The translations under genes were made by a program, and so were the position numbers. Of a DNA stretch of 64,000 nucleotides, positions 35,923-47,675 are shown in pieces. The DNA is from Lycium barbarum (taxonomy: Eukaryota > Streptophyta > Magnoliopsida > Solanales > Solanaceae): contig NC_083339.1 of assembly GCF_019175385.1 (NCBI RefSeq), forward strand, positions 76,528,307-76,592,306, written 5' to 3'. Positions within the stretch are counted from its first letter, which is position 1; the number at the start of each line of letters is the position of its first letter. Below the pieces are notes generated by a model, which saw only the letters and a program-made list of their open reading frames with translations, was not told where the DNA came from and made no database searches.

Positions 35923-37080
35923 ATGCCGCCGAAAGGAAAAGCTACAGCTGCCCAGAAAGGCAAAGCTACGACGAAGAAGCGGGCAGAAAGGGAGCCTTCG
36001 GCGGAGGTAGAGGAAAGTGAATCGCAAAGTGAGACCGCGCCCAATGTAGAAGAGCAGGGAGGAGCCTCAGCTCCGATTTTTCCACCGGGTGCTTCGGGTC
36101 GACAAGTGTCCGAGGCCACACATTTATTGACACAGTTGGTTGCCGCTCAGGCACAACGACAGAATGCGGGCCCAAGTGATCGTTCGGCTAGTACAAGAGC
36201 CCGTGATTTCCTTACTCTAAACCCTCCAGAATTTTTCGGGTCGAAGCCGGATGAGGACCCACAAGGTTTTATCGATGAGATGTTGCGGACGCTGAAACTT
36301 ATGCATGCTTCTGAGACCGAATCCGTGGAGTTGGCCTCATATAGACTTCGCGACGTGGCGGTACTATGGTATAATAATTGGGTGATAACAAGAGGAGAGA
36401 ATGCACCACCTCCCGTGTGGAAAGAGTTTGTAGATGCCTTTATTCGTCATTACTTGCCACCTGAAGTCCGCCGAGCTTGAGCGGACAGGTTCTTGAATTT
36501 GAAGCAGGGAAGCATGAGTGCCCGAGAATATAGTATGTAATTCAACTCATTGGCCCGATATGCTCCGACTATGGTGGCTGACTTGGGAGACCGAGTCTAT
36601 AGATTTGTGAGTGGTTTAGGACCACACTTGTTCAGAGATTGTCTGACAGCCTTTTTGCAAGACGGGATGGATATTTCCTGAATACAGGCCCATGCTCAGA
36701 ACCTCGAGCAACGACAACGATAGTAGAGAAGTGATCATGATGGTGACAGAAGACAAGGTAAGAGGGCTAGATCTATGGTGGAGAGCAGTGAGTACCGAGG
36801 GGGACCGAAACAGACGCATTCTAGGCACTCAGGTCAGACAGTGACTAGTGCACCTGCTAGATTCCCAGATAGGAGGGTTGATATTTCTACTCAGTCAGGC
36901 CAGGGGCAGAGTTCGAGGGCCTCAGATTCGCAGTTTAGGGGAGACTTTAGCCAGAGGAGACCTCCAGTACCGCGGTGTAGCCAGTGCGGTAAATTGCATT
37001 CCGGACAGTGTCGTCAGGGTTCGGATGCTTGTCATGCTTGCGGGCAGGTTGGTCATATGATGAGAGACTGCCCCTCCGTG
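35923..37080 (+). pseudogene. gag: E1 Gag (capsid and zinc knuckle), broken
   Basis: The start at 35,923 (MPPKGKATAAQKGK) fits the leader better than the upstream in-frame ATG at 35,836, since E3 Gag starts with a similar basic segment. A basic and acidic N-terminus is followed by the capsid core (PVWKEFVDAFIRHYLPPEVR). In-frame stops lie at 36,478 (TGA), 36,538 (TAA), 36,679 (TGA), 36,721 and 36,724 (TAG TAG). Reading resumes at 36,775 in the same frame. A CxxC/HxxxC segment (codons 68-79 from 36,775) precedes a complete CX2CX4HX4C knuckle, Cys86, Cys89, His94 and Cys99. Most stops sit where the sister copies have Arg or Gln codons. Confidence 0.92.
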
Positions 37081-37816
37081 AGAGATAGAGCGGGGACTCA
37101 GCCCACAGGTTCAGTAGCGGGTTCTTCGTCAGCTCACCTGACAGCACAGACTCCTCAGACTACAGTAGGCAGAGGTAGAGGTAGAGGGGGAGCATCCACT
37201 TCAGGTGCTGTTCAGCCCCGTGTATATGCTTTAGCTGGGCGACAGGATCTTGAGTCTTCCCTAGATGTTGTCACAGGTACCTTGACTATATTTTCCCGTG
37301 ACGTATATGCTCTGATTGATCCGGGTTCTACCTTCTCATATATTACTCCGTATATCGCTGATTGTGTTGGGGTGAGACCTGAGCCAATTAAACCTTTCGA
37401 GGTATTCACTCCGGTTGGTGATCCTGTAATAGCGAGGCAAGTATATAAGAACTGTGTAGTCATTATATGTGATCGTCAGACAAGGGCTGATTTGATTGAA
37501 CTTGAGATGATAGATTTCGATGTAATTATAGGTATGGACTGGTTGGCATCGCGCTATGCTAATGTTTGTTGCCGGACCAAGGTAGTTCGATTCCAATTTC
37601 CGGGAGAGCCCATACTTGAGTGGAAGGGTAATACAGCTTCCCCAAAGGGTAGGTTTATTTCCTACCTTAAGGCGAGAAAGATGATAGCCAAAGGTTATAT
37701 TTGTCATCTAGTTCGGGTTCATGACACGGAAACGGAAGTGCCAACTTTCCAGTCTGTCCCGGTAGTGAATGAATTTCCAGATGTGTTTCCCGACGAGTTA
37801 CCAGGCCTTCCTCCGA
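37081..37816 (+). pseudogene. pro: E1 protease
   Basis: Aspartic protease of the Ty3/gypsy polyprotein, which would cut Gag-Pol. After an RGRGRGG linker the active-site motif DPGST begins at 37,318, followed by YITPYIA and a downstream 'FDVIIGMDWLA' segment typical of the retropepsin fold end. The frame is open from 36,775 to a frameshift at about 37,817, just after the conserved [14 protein letters not shown] segment that links protease to RT. Confidence 0.88.
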
Positions 37817-38503
37817 AAGGGAAATCGACTTTGCTATTGATGTATTACCAAACACCGATCCTATTTCTATTCCTCCGTATCGAATACCTCCAGCAGAACT
37901 GAAAGAGCTAAAAGCACAGCTAAAAGATTTACTGGAGAAGGGGTTTATAAGGCCTAGTTCTTCACCGTGGGGAGCACCAGTCCTGTTCATAAAGAAGAAA
38001 GACGGATCTCTACGAATGTGCATCGACTACAGGCAGTTGAACAAGGTGACAATAAAGAATAAATATCCTCTTCCCAGAATCGACGATTTGTTTGATCAAT
38101 TACAGGGCGCTAAATGGTTCTCCAAGATAGATCTGAGATCGGGTTATCATCAGGTGAGAATTAGGGAAGCAGATATTCTCAAGACAGCCTTCAGAATGAG
38201 GTACGACCATTATGAGTTTCGAGTAATGTCGTTCGGGTTGACGAATGCCCCGAAAGTGTTCATCAATTTAATGAATAATGTGTTTAGGCCATTCTTGGAT
38301 CTCTTTGTGATAGTGTTCATCGACGATATCCTGGTATATTCCGCACAGAATCAGAACATGCAGATCATCTAAGAATTATTCTTGGCGTTCTTCGAGATCG
38401 GGAATTGTATGCAAAGTTTTCGAAGTGCGAGTTTTGGCTAAACTCAGTGCCATTTCTAGGTCATGTTATTTCAGACGATGGTATCTGAGTCGACACTCAG
38501 AAA
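37817..38503 (+). pseudogene. pol: E1 reverse transcriptase, broken
   Basis: RNA-dependent DNA polymerase. After the frameshift at about 37,817 the RT fingers read in a new frame ([24 protein letters not shown], then [10 protein letters not shown] at 38,016). The catalytic FIDD motif is at 38,316-38,327. A second frameshift lies at about 38,345, soon after the FIDDILVYS box, and a TGA at 38,486 follows in the next frame. A Lys stands in the usually small-residue position of LTNAPKVF, so activity is doubtful even apart from the breaks. Confidence 0.92.
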
Positions 38504-39120
38504 ATGGAAGTTGTGAAGACTTGGCCAAGGCCTACGACACCCACGGAAGTTCGTAGTTTCCTTGGGTTAGCAGGATATTATAGAAGATTTGTAGAGGGCT
38601 TCTCATCTATTTCAGCCCCATTGACAAAGTTAACCCAGAAGTCGGCTAAATTCCAGTGGAGTGATGCCTGTGAGCGTAGCTTCCAAGAGTTGAAAAACAG
38701 GTTGACCTCAGCGCCAGTGCTAACACTTCCAGAAGGACCAGATGGCTATGTAGTATATTGTGACGCCTCCGGTGTGGGATTAGGATGTGTATTGATGCAG
38801 AATGGGAAAGTTATTGCATATTCTTCGAGACAGTTGCGAAAACATGAACAGAATTACCCAACTCATGATCTTGAGCTAGCTGCGGTCATTCATGCATTGA
38901 AAATGTGGAGACACTACTTATATGGTGTGCGCGTGGACATCTATACGGATCACAAAAGCCTTCAATATATTCTCAAGCAGAAGGAGTTGAACCTGCGGCA
39001 AAGGCGATGGTTAGAATTACTGAAGGATTACGATGTGAACATTCTATATCATCCAGGGAAGGCGAATGTAGTAGCAGATGCACTTAGCCACCGATCGATG
39101 GGTAGTTTATGTGAAGTTCC
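38504..39120 (+). pseudogene. pol: E1 RT connection and RNase H
   Basis: Continues in the frame entered before the 38,486 stop. The RT thumb ends with [15 protein letters not shown]. RNase H follows with all four acidic residues visible: Asp87 (YCDAS), Glu124 (HDLELAA), Asp149 (YTDHKSL) and Asp192 (VADALS), counted from 38,504. This stretch is itself unbroken and reads on into integrase. Confidence 0.92.
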
Positions 39121-40325
39121 TTCGGAAAAGCGAGAAATGGTTCGTGAGGTCCATCGGTTAGCAAGTCTCGACGTACGGCCAACTGATATAGGAGATGCAA
39201 GTATTAGCATCAATGACTCTACAGTTTCATCATTGAATCTAGAAGTGAAGGAACGACAATATGAAGATCCTCAGTTAAGCCACTATCGAGATCTATCTCA
39301 TGAAAAGGAAAAGTCTCCATTCGAAGTTTCCATAGCAGGGGTTCTTAGATATCGAGACAGGTTATGTGTACCGAATGTAGCAAACTTGCGCAAACGGATT
39401 TTAGAGGAAGCACATTATTCCCGGTATTCCGTTCATCCAGGTGCAACTAAGATGTACCATGATCTTAAATCGATATATTGGTGGGATGGCATGAAGCGAG
39501 ACATAGCAGAATTTGTAGCCCAATGTCCGAATTGCCAGCAAGTGAAAGCCGAGCATCAAAAGCCAGGAGGCTTATTGCAAGCAATGGAAATTCGTACGTG
39601 GAAATGGGAAGAAATTAACATTGATTTTGTGGTAGGATTACCCCGTTTGCGAGGGAAGTATGATTCTATATGGGTGATCGTGGATAGACTCACAAAAGCA
39701 GCTCATTTTCTCCCCGTTAGAACCATATATTCAGCGGAAGATTATGCTAAATTGTATCTCGAGGAGTTTGTACGACTTCACGGTATTCCTTTGGCCATTA
39801 TCACAGACAGAGGGGCACAGTTCACAACCAAGTTCTGGAAGTCCTTCCAAGAAGGTCTAGGTACCCAGGTTAAGCTCAGCACAGCGTTCCATCCGCAGAC
39901 CGACGAAAAAGCCGAGCGTTCAGACCTTGGAAGATATGCTACGAGCGTGTGTGCTGGACTTTGGTGGTAGTTGGGATGAGCATTTTCCTCTTATTGAATT
40001 TGCCTATAATAACAGCTATCATTCTAGTATTCAAATGGCTCCATACGAGGCCTTATATGGAAGAAAATGCAGATCTCCAATTGGATGGTTTGAAACCGGA
40101 GAAGTACAATTGATAGGCCCCGACTTGATCCAACAAGCAGTTGAAAAGGTTAAAGTGATTCGAGACCGACTGTTAATAGCTCAAAGTCGCCAAAAGTCTT
40201 ATGCAAATAATCGCCGACGAGACTTGGAATTTCAAGTGGGCAATTGGGTGTTCCTGAAGGTATCGCCGATGAAGGGAGTGATGAGATTCGGCAAGAAGGG
40301 AAAGCTAAGTCCCAGATATATCTGA
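39121..40325 (+). pseudogene. pol: E1 integrase, broken
   Basis: DNA strand-transfer enzyme of the element. The N-terminal zinc site is His304, His311, Cys341 and Cys344 counted from 38,504. The catalytic core has Asp374 (INIDF), Asp435 (ITDRG) and Glu471 with the canonical 35-residue spacing. A frameshift at about 39,915, just after Glu471, moves the frame to 39,927-40,325. That part carries the family's EFAYNNSYHSSIQMAPYEAL and GRKCRSPIGWFE segments and ends at TGA 40,323. Confidence 0.92.
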
Positions 40326-40691
40326 CCCTACTAGATCATTCGCAAGGTGAGTCGAGTAGCCTATGAATTGGACTTGCCTTCAGAGCTCGAATCCGTGCAT
40401 CCAGTATTCCATGATTCGATGCTCCGCAAGTGTATTGGAGACCCAACGAGAATAGTTCTGGTTGATGATGTGCAAGTAACAGAGAATCTAACATACGAGG
40501 AAATGCCCATTTCCATTTTGGATAGACAAGTACGAAGGCTTCGGAATAAAGAGGTTGCTTCAGTCAAAGTTCTATGGCGGAACAATAATCGGGAAGAAAT
40601 GACTTGGGAAGCAGAGGAGAAGATGAAATCTATGTACCCCCATTTGTTCCAATCCCCAGAAGAGATTCAAGATGAGACGTCGATGATGTAA
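40326..40691 (+). pseudogene. pol: E1 integrase C-terminus with chromodomain-like end
   Basis: Same frame as the preceding part, separated only by the TGA at 40,323. It contains the LPSELESVHPVFHDSMLRK segment and then a region of about 50 residues (ISILDRQVRRLRNKEV, VKVLWRNN, MTWEAEEKM, YPHLF) matching the shape of the group II chromodomain of plant Del/Tekay elements. Such domains are thought to steer integration to heterochromatin. Natural stop at 40,689. Confidence 0.85.
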
Positions 40692-40857
40692 GGTACGTAT
40701 GTTTTAATTTTATGTTTTTGGTCGTGTGTGGCCATAAATGTGTTGATATTGTGATATAGCCCTGTGAGGCGACGATATTGTGGGTTGTTGTAATGGGAAG
40801 GTAGTGTCCAAATTACAAAGGAAACTCTGGCAAAATTTTCCAGGATCCCTGAGTGTC
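40692..40857 (+). mobile_element. E1 3' untranslated region
   Basis: Short non-coding segment between pol and the polypurine tract. It includes 'gaaactctggcaaaatttt' (about 40,819), also found in F (375), E0 (reversed, near 15,840) and at 43,385. Confidence 0.7.
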
Positions 40858-40895
40858 GAACATTCGAGGACGAATGTTCCAAAAGGGGGGAAGAA
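40858..40895 (+). promoter_or_regulatory. E1 hairpin and polypurine tract
   Basis: Perfect 9-bp inverted repeat GAACATTCG / CGAATGTTC around the loop AGGA (40,858-40,879). The purine tract AAAAGGGGGGAAGAA (40,881-40,895) then abuts the 3' LTR. Confidence 0.9.
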
Positions 40896-43296
40896 TGTTA
40901 CACCTCGGAAATTTCTCCGTACTTGTATGATGAGTGGAATGATGAAGAGTTTGAGTGTATGATGTTTTGTTAAGTCGGGAATGGTTAATTATGAATTTTT
41001 GGAAATAAGAAAGTCGCGGAAATTTTTTTAGCCCAGTGGTCGTATATGGCACTATATGGCCCGTAAAGTGATTTACGGACCGTATAGTGCAATCGTCCTT
41101 CAGCTTGCCAAAAATCTCAAGTTCTGCCAAGTGTTGATAGGGTTAAATACGACCTAGTTTACTGCCCGTAAACTGGTTTACGGTCCGTAAACCAGGTCGT
41201 AAACTGCCATGTTCCTCAGCCAAAACTTTCTGTTATTAAAATGATTAAATGCGGCCATGGAGGACGGATCGTAAATCAAAATACGGTCCGTATGTGGTGG
41301 TTTACGACCACTGTTCATCCCGACAAGAATTCATTAAAGATCAGATTTTGTGATTTTTAAAGGGGACTTAAGCTCATTTCATTTCATTTTTCATCAAGAC
41401 AACTCAAGAGACTTCTAGAACTCTCCAAATATTTCCTCCACAAGAATTCAAGAGAATCAAAGGGGATATCAAGACCAACAACACTAATTTCATGAAATCA
41501 AGTGTAAGAACACAATAAAGGATCATCTAAGTGAAGAAATTTCAAAGAAGGTGGGACTAGGGTTTTGGCTAACTGAAGTATTTCAACTTAAGGATTGTTC
41601 AACCATCATCCAAGGTAAGTTTCATGATTATTCCATGTTGTTTGAAGCATTGGAAAGCTTAGACACTTGAAATGTAGAAGAACATAGAAATGGGTCATTG
41701 TTGAGTGAATAGTGACATAAATGAATGATAGTGGAATTGAACTATGAATATTGAAGTGCTGTGAGTACAAATACATTATAAATGATGTTTATGTCATGAA
41801 ACAAGCATTAAATGCATGAAAATGCAAGGATGAGCTAGAAGTAGAAATAAGGGAAACATTGGAGGAAAACGGTGGATTTTGCCAAATGTACGTAAACGAC
41901 GATTGTCAATTGTGGTATTGCGAATAATATTATGAACAATGGGAGTTGATATAGAATGTGAGAAAATTAGTATGAGCAAAGGAGACGCTGCCCAACTTTT
42001 CCTAGAATTAGCGACGCGTTTTTATAGTTAGTTTACTAATGTTGATACAAATTCTCTTATGAAGGTAACGACGTGATATCGACGGAGAACAAGTGAGCGA
42101 TATCTTAGCTAAACGACCAAGGTATGTGAGGCTAGTCCTTCTTTCTAATGGCATGAATCTTTTAGCTTGAATCCCTATTCCTTTCATGAGTTCTTACATT
42201 CTAAGAAGTTAAAAGCTTATACCTATGAATGTCTATATGAGATAAGTTATACGACATGATGACACTAGAATGATGATGATGTTATTCCTTGCCTACACTC
42301 ACCTTATGTACTAGTCCTTTTAAGGTGAGGCAGAATGTCCATAATGGTTCTATAATGTAACCGGGGGATCACGACCTTACGTCACCCCGATAGGGTAAAG
42401 TTGATCATGAGTTTTATATACGCATTATGATAAGATAATTAATTTATGATAAGCATATTACTACGAGTATTTACGTTAAGCATGTCATGTTTTCATTCAC
42501 ACCGGGCATAGTTGGCCGGGCAGACACCGCTTCGGCGGGCGGCGATACGGATACACCACGACCTATGGGCGTGGGCAGATACCACTAGTGGGCGGCATGA
42601 GATGGTACCCCGGACGCGGGAGGCCTGGACGCGGGCTAATATTATTGATTATCACACCATTCCGACATGGACGGGCAGCTTGCATATGATGCATACATGT
42701 TATGATGATGAGTATGAGTAAGATAGCATGCATTACTTCATTTATGATTATCAGTCAGATCAAGATGTCTCATGTTGATGTTATCCCCAGATTATTGATG
42801 TCTCATTTCATTATGTATGCCCCTCATACTCGATACAATATTCGTACTGACATCCTTTCTTCGGACGCTGTGTTCATGTCCACAGGTAGACAGGGAGGAG
42901 AGCTTGGCCCCGGTCCTCAGTAGCTGTCAGCTGATAGATAGCACTCCATTGTTCGGAGGTGCTTATGGCTATTCTTTTGATGTACATTCATATATGCATA
43001 TGTTGGGCATGACGGAGTCTTGTTCCGTCTATGTATTCATTATGTTAGTAGAGGCTCGTAGATACGCAGTGTGGGTTAGATGGTCTCACAAGATGTTTTC
43101 ATATGTATGTATATTATTTTGATGGCCGAAAGGCAAATGTATATAATGTATTTATGTTTTGATTAAATATGATTTTCCTACAATTGGTATGTAAAATTGA
43201 TAAAAAAGTATTAAATGAGCAAGACAAGTAGTAGAGTGAGCGGTGCTCGGTAATTTGCTCCGGGTACCCGTCGCGGCCCCTAGTTGGGTCATGACA
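40896..43296 (+). mobile_element. E1 3' LTR (complete)
   Basis: 2,401 bp, TGTTACACCTCGG to GGGTCATGACA. The first 450 bp hold several palindromic CCGTAAA/TTTACGG motifs. The LTR start differs from LTR-A, B and C, but the last bases are shared with LTR-A and B. Confidence 0.92.
41049..41195 (+). repeat. Palindromic CCGTAAA / TTTACGG cluster in E1 U3
   Basis: Stem-loop with arms GCACTATA (41,049-41,056) and TATAGTGC (41,083-41,090); inside it 'cccgtaaag' faces 'tttacgg'. A 23-bp near-perfect palindrome follows at 41,173-41,195 (arms CTGGTTTACGG and CCGTAAACCAG). More copies lie at about 41,200-41,310. Confidence 0.8.
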
Positions 43297-43965
43297 CCTA
43301 TGAGGCAAGTTGATATATTTTGATTGTTTCCATCTAAGGCTTGTTGGTTCTGTATACAGGTGGGTAGTACAAGTTACAGAGGAGGTTCTGCCAAAATTTT
43401 GTTAAAATTGATTGTGATCAATATATATATATGTATGCTATGATCAGTAAGATACACAAGTGTAAACTGAGGAATGAAAGATTAATAATAGTTGTAAATC
43501 AGCTGAAAGGAGGGTTATGAGATGGGTTCAGAATGAGTTTGAGAGTTAGGTTGAAATTACTCGTGGATATAGAAGTGAGTCGAGGGTTAAGTTAAGTTCT
43601 ATCAGGGATTAGAAGTAAGGTTGATGAACTAAGATTAATGTGATTTGAATAATGTGATAAGATTATGAGAAAAGACTTAAGAGGGGAAGCAATGATAAGA
43701 AAGGAGTTATTCGAGAGGTGAGTTAGTATAAAAAAGAGTAAGCTTAAACGAGTAAAGATTGAAACAAGGAAGAGAAAGAAACATGATTACATGTGTCTAA
43801 GGAAAGGGAGTAATGTGTCCCTTATAGAAATCAATATAACTGAAAGCATCAATGAGGTTAAGGAAAGTTGAAGCTTGTAGAGGAAAGATAAGTATTGAAA
43901 AGGACTTTAGGAATTGTGAAGGGTTGAGTGATATTAATAAGCATAGGAATTGGATACGAGTATTA
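43297..43965 (+). mobile_element. Retrotransposon 3' internal fragment
   Basis: Begins 'cctatgaggcaag' and contains 'gaggttctgccaaaatttt', resembling the segment after pol in E1 and F. No coding motif. The abrupt join to an LTR interior near 43,966 indicates a deletion. Confidence 0.5.
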
Positions 43966-44624
43966 GTATATGATATAGACATGCATGATTCTCATCTCGT
44001 AAGGCACAGGTGCATTGGTATCTTTGATTATCATACTTGCCTCCTGTAATCTTTTATTCAGTTATGATTTTCTTTATTGTATTTCATGCTTTATATACTC
44101 AGTACATATTTCGTACTGACCCCCTTTTTTCGGGGAGCTGCGTTTCATGCCCGCAGGTACAGACACTCAGTTTGGCGATCCTCCAACCTAGGACTTCTGC
44201 TCAGTTGTTTGGAGAGCTCCATTGTTCCGGAGCCTAGATTATTTTGGTATAGACCTTTGATGTAGACTTATGCATATCCAAGGGTACGGCGGGGCCCTGT
44301 CCCGTCATATTTCACTTTTATACTCGTAGAGGTCTGTAGACATATGTGGGTTGTGAGTAGGTTTTGGTCAGCCGTGTCGACATGGTTTGTTTTAGACATT
44401 CCCTTATATAGTGGCAGCCTTGTCGGCTTACGTATTGTGTTATGCTGTGATCAGCTGTGACTCCTCAGGAGACAGGATTATGATGATATATGGCATTGTG
44501 AATCTATAGTTGCTTTTATAAGTTTCCATTTCGTCCTTAGTTTCAGTTTGACTATATCTAACAGGTTCGTATACGAGTGTCCAGCTCGGGCACTAGTCAT
44601 GGCCCATGGGGTTGGGTCGTGATA
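43966..44624 (+). mobile_element. LTR 3' fragment
   Basis: Matches 47,243 onward (and the ends of other LTRs) and ends GGGTCGTGATA, with one change from TGACA. It lacks its 5' part. It borders the left edge of element G. Confidence 0.75.
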
Positions 44625-44705
44625 CCCAAAAAGATCATGAATGTCATCATATGCAAAACGGTAATAAAGAAAGGTGTCACGCAAAATAACTTTATCTAGG
44701 GTGTC

Positions 44706-45327
44706 CTAAAATGTAGTTTCACTATTAAACTCAAAAGCATGGTCAATCATACTACTACTATTCGGAACACCCAAGGAAGAATTAGCAATTTGCAGATAAG
44801 TTTCACCTTCCTTTTGAACACTTCCCCTCCCAATAAGTGGATCACAATTCCTCAAGGGAGGATTTCCATCATAGGGAAGAGAGTTATCATCCCATAGTGG
44901 ATTTTCAAATACCATGTAGTCACCAAAAGTTGCCACACTTTCAACATTACAAAACATCCCACTAAGTAATTCACTCTCAATAGTCATGCCATCCTCAAAT
45001 AAAACATTATCCTTTACAAGAGAGTAATCCATGAACAATGATGAGTCAAAGCATGTCATTTAACTCTCAAAAGAACCAATGTCGTCTTTCAATGCATTTT
45101 CACTCACATGACTATCTACATGACACACATCACTACTACAAATTGGAGTCTTATCACGTGACACTAAAGTACGATCAAGAGACTCATTTTGATATGAAAC
45201 AAACAAGGGTGAGATGTCACATTCTTTCAATTGACCAACTATATCAACATCATCACTAACTAGAGGTATATTAAACACATCACAAAGATCCTCAAGTAGT
45301 GAATTATCATTACAAGCAAGTTGATCA
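44706..45327 (-). pseudogene. Element G, unidentified reading frame, distal part
   Basis: Minus-strand frame entered from 58,729 once the 13.4-kb insertion is removed: codons run unbroken through the single GATCA copy into 45,327-45,060. A TAA at 45,060-45,062 is followed at once by ATG in the same frame, open to 44,706. Residues are rich in Asp, Ser, Cys and Leu with no catalytic or membrane motif I recognise. It lies on the 3' side of G's pol remnant, where integrase should have been. It could be an extra element gene, a captured host fragment or a divergent Gag-like segment. Function unknown. Confidence 0.5.
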
Positions 45328-47675
45328 TGTTATACCCCGTATTTTTGTACGTTGGATTATTCGTAAGTTAATTGACGTAAGTCCAAGGACAAGGTTATTT
45401 TTGAGATATGAGACAAGGACTTTTTAATCCCGATTTTTAATAAGTGCACGATTTGTTTGTAGATTTCAATTAGTGTAGAAATATTAGTGGAGATTAGGGA
45501 TTAACTAACCATGATTAGATTATTAAGTGGGGATTTATAATTAATTTAATTAATTAGTGTGCTAAATGGACCCCACTACAACATGGCCCAATCTGATTGG
45601 ACCATGCCATAGTGGGGCACGTGTCAACATGGTTGAGTGCGTATGTATTACATGTAATGAATCATTAATCACAACTTCGTCTTCACAATTTCTTCAAGCA
45701 AAATTCATAAAACAAGCCATGGCAGCTCACAGCCACGGCTAAACTTAAGATTTTGATAGCAAAAAAAAATTAAATCCCAAGGGTGCTTTACGTGTTCAAG
45801 GAGGAAGCAATATAAGAATATTGAATTGAGGAAGAAGAAGCGGTGCAATTGGTGCATGTGATTATAGGATCTGTCCTAACTAAATTAAGTTAAGATTTTC
45901 TCTTCTTATGGTGTAATTGGAATAGATGATGTTGTAATTGAGATATTTAGTCTTATTAAGTGGAATTGGATGCAAGGAATTGTACACGTTAGTGTTAAGG
46001 TTCTGTTTGGACCGTGTTGGGGTTGTTCTAAATTAATAATGGTGGATTAAGTTTTATTAGTGTTGTCATTATTATGGTATTGTATTTGAAGGTAATTTGT
46101 TTATGTTGAAGGGCTAGAAATATAGTTATAGATATGTATGGGTGCTGTTGTTCATGATAATATTATACTCTTTTCCATGTGTTTGTGATTTTGCGAAGTA
46201 AAGGTCGAAGATTGTATTTCGATGTTGTAGTTTCGATGGACTGTTTTGAGCTTGCTATTGAAACGATATTGAAGTAATTTTCTTGTACATGGATGATAGT
46301 TGATGTTGTTGTCGTGTTGTTATTGATATAGTTCATAAATTTGGAAGAAAACAAGTGTATAACGTATCGTATACGAAGCGTATGTTGGTCAGTTGGGTGT
46401 ATAATATTAGATGTGAACGATTTGAGTGAAAGGGATTAGGAGAGGTTATTGGGTTGTTATCGTTATTGTTGGTGTTGCTGTGCTAATCGGAGATTAATTG
46501 GAAGTTCAGGTTAGGCGAGTTATATAGAGGAAATGCTGCCCGATTTCCGTTAAGTTCTTAACTAATCAAAATACTAATCAAGGAGTATAAACTAAGAAGT
46601 CATTCCCATAAGTGATTGGTTGTAGATTTATAAGTTTGGGAAGTCGTAGTTTATTTACAATAGTGTTACTCTCATATTAATAGGCTAAAGGGGTGACGAA
46701 GCAAGCTTGGTTACGGTTGATCTATAACAGGTATGTGAAGCTATCCTTTCCTTTTTTTTTGGCATGATCTTTATGAAACAAATAGACGACGAGCATATAA
46801 CTCCAAAGAAACTCCTATTCTTAGAGACACTAGGATGGCCAATGTTCATGATTCCCAGGACCTACTTCATTATGTCTTGATACGTACGTGTCTATGATTC
46901 CTGTAGTTCTATTTGATATAATTCATAGTGACATTCGAAGGGTACTTGACATGACTATTGTCGTTGATTTTCAAATGATAGTTCACTTTGATTATTCTAT
47001 TGAGTCTCGAAAATGACTTAGTTTGCATATGGTTGCTCGCTACTCTGCTCGTGCATGCCGTTAATATATCTTTCACCGAGTCCCGGGCCGGGTATGTTTT
47101 CGTGCACAGTTTCACTGCATTGTTCACCGAGTCCCTCACTAGAGGGCTGGGTACGGTATATATATATATATGATGATGTGATTATGGCGCCGAGTATGGT
47201 ATATGATGACTTTATTCACCGAGTCCCATAATGGGCCGGGTATGGTATATGATATAAACATGCATGATTCTCATCTCGTAAGGCACAGGTGTATTGGTAT
47301 CTTTGATTATCATATTTGCCTCCTGTAATCTTTTATTCAGTTATGAGTTTCTTTATTGTATTTCATGCTTTATATACTTAGTACATATCTCGTACTGACC
47401 CCCTTTCTCCGGGGGGGGGGGGGGGGGGGGCTGCGTTTCATGCCTGCAGGTACAGACACTCAGTTTGGTGATCCTCCAGCTTAGGACTTCTGCTCAGCTA
47501 TTTGGAGAGCGCCATTATTCCAGAACCTAGACTATTTTGGTACAGATCATTTGATATAGACTTATGTATATGTCCAGGGGTACGGCGGGGCCCTGTCCCG
47601 TCATATTTCACTTTTATACTCTTAGAGGTTTGTATCCATGTGTGGGTTGTATATAGGTTTTGGTCAGCTGTGTCG
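45328..47675 (+). mobile_element. E2 5' LTR, 3' end deleted
   Basis: Starts TGTTATACCCCG. It matches related LTRs until 'cagctgtgtcg' at 47,675, then jumps into gag. The last about 275 bp of the LTR, the primer site, leader and gag start are missing. It contains the G20 run (47,411-47,430) and hairpin units at 47,084-47,245. Confidence 0.88.
47411..47430 (+). repeat. Poly-G homopolymer, 20 bases
   Basis: The same place in sister LTRs has about five G ('cttcgggggctgcg'), so this is a local expansion or an assembly artefact. Confidence 0.9.

Larger units (their letters stand above)
34079..43296 (+). mobile_element. Element E1: Del/Tekay-like Ty3/gypsy chromovirus, nearly full length
   Basis: Order: truncated 5' LTR (34,079-35,716), primer site, leader, gag, protease, RT, RNase H, integrase, chromodomain-like end, polypurine tract, intact 3' LTR (40,896-43,296). 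That order, with integrase after RNase H, defines Ty3/gypsy. The coding part has at least seven in-frame stops and three frameshifts. The two LTRs show roughly 45-50 mismatches by eye over about 1.64 kb, which suggests an insertion age of about a million years at commonly used plant LTR rates. Loss of the first about 750 bp of the 5' LTR means no duplication can be tested. Confidence 0.93.

Noticed and set aside
43852..44049. 65-residue frame as a gene
   Set aside because: It crosses the join between a 3' internal fragment and an LTR fragment and has no conserved motif.
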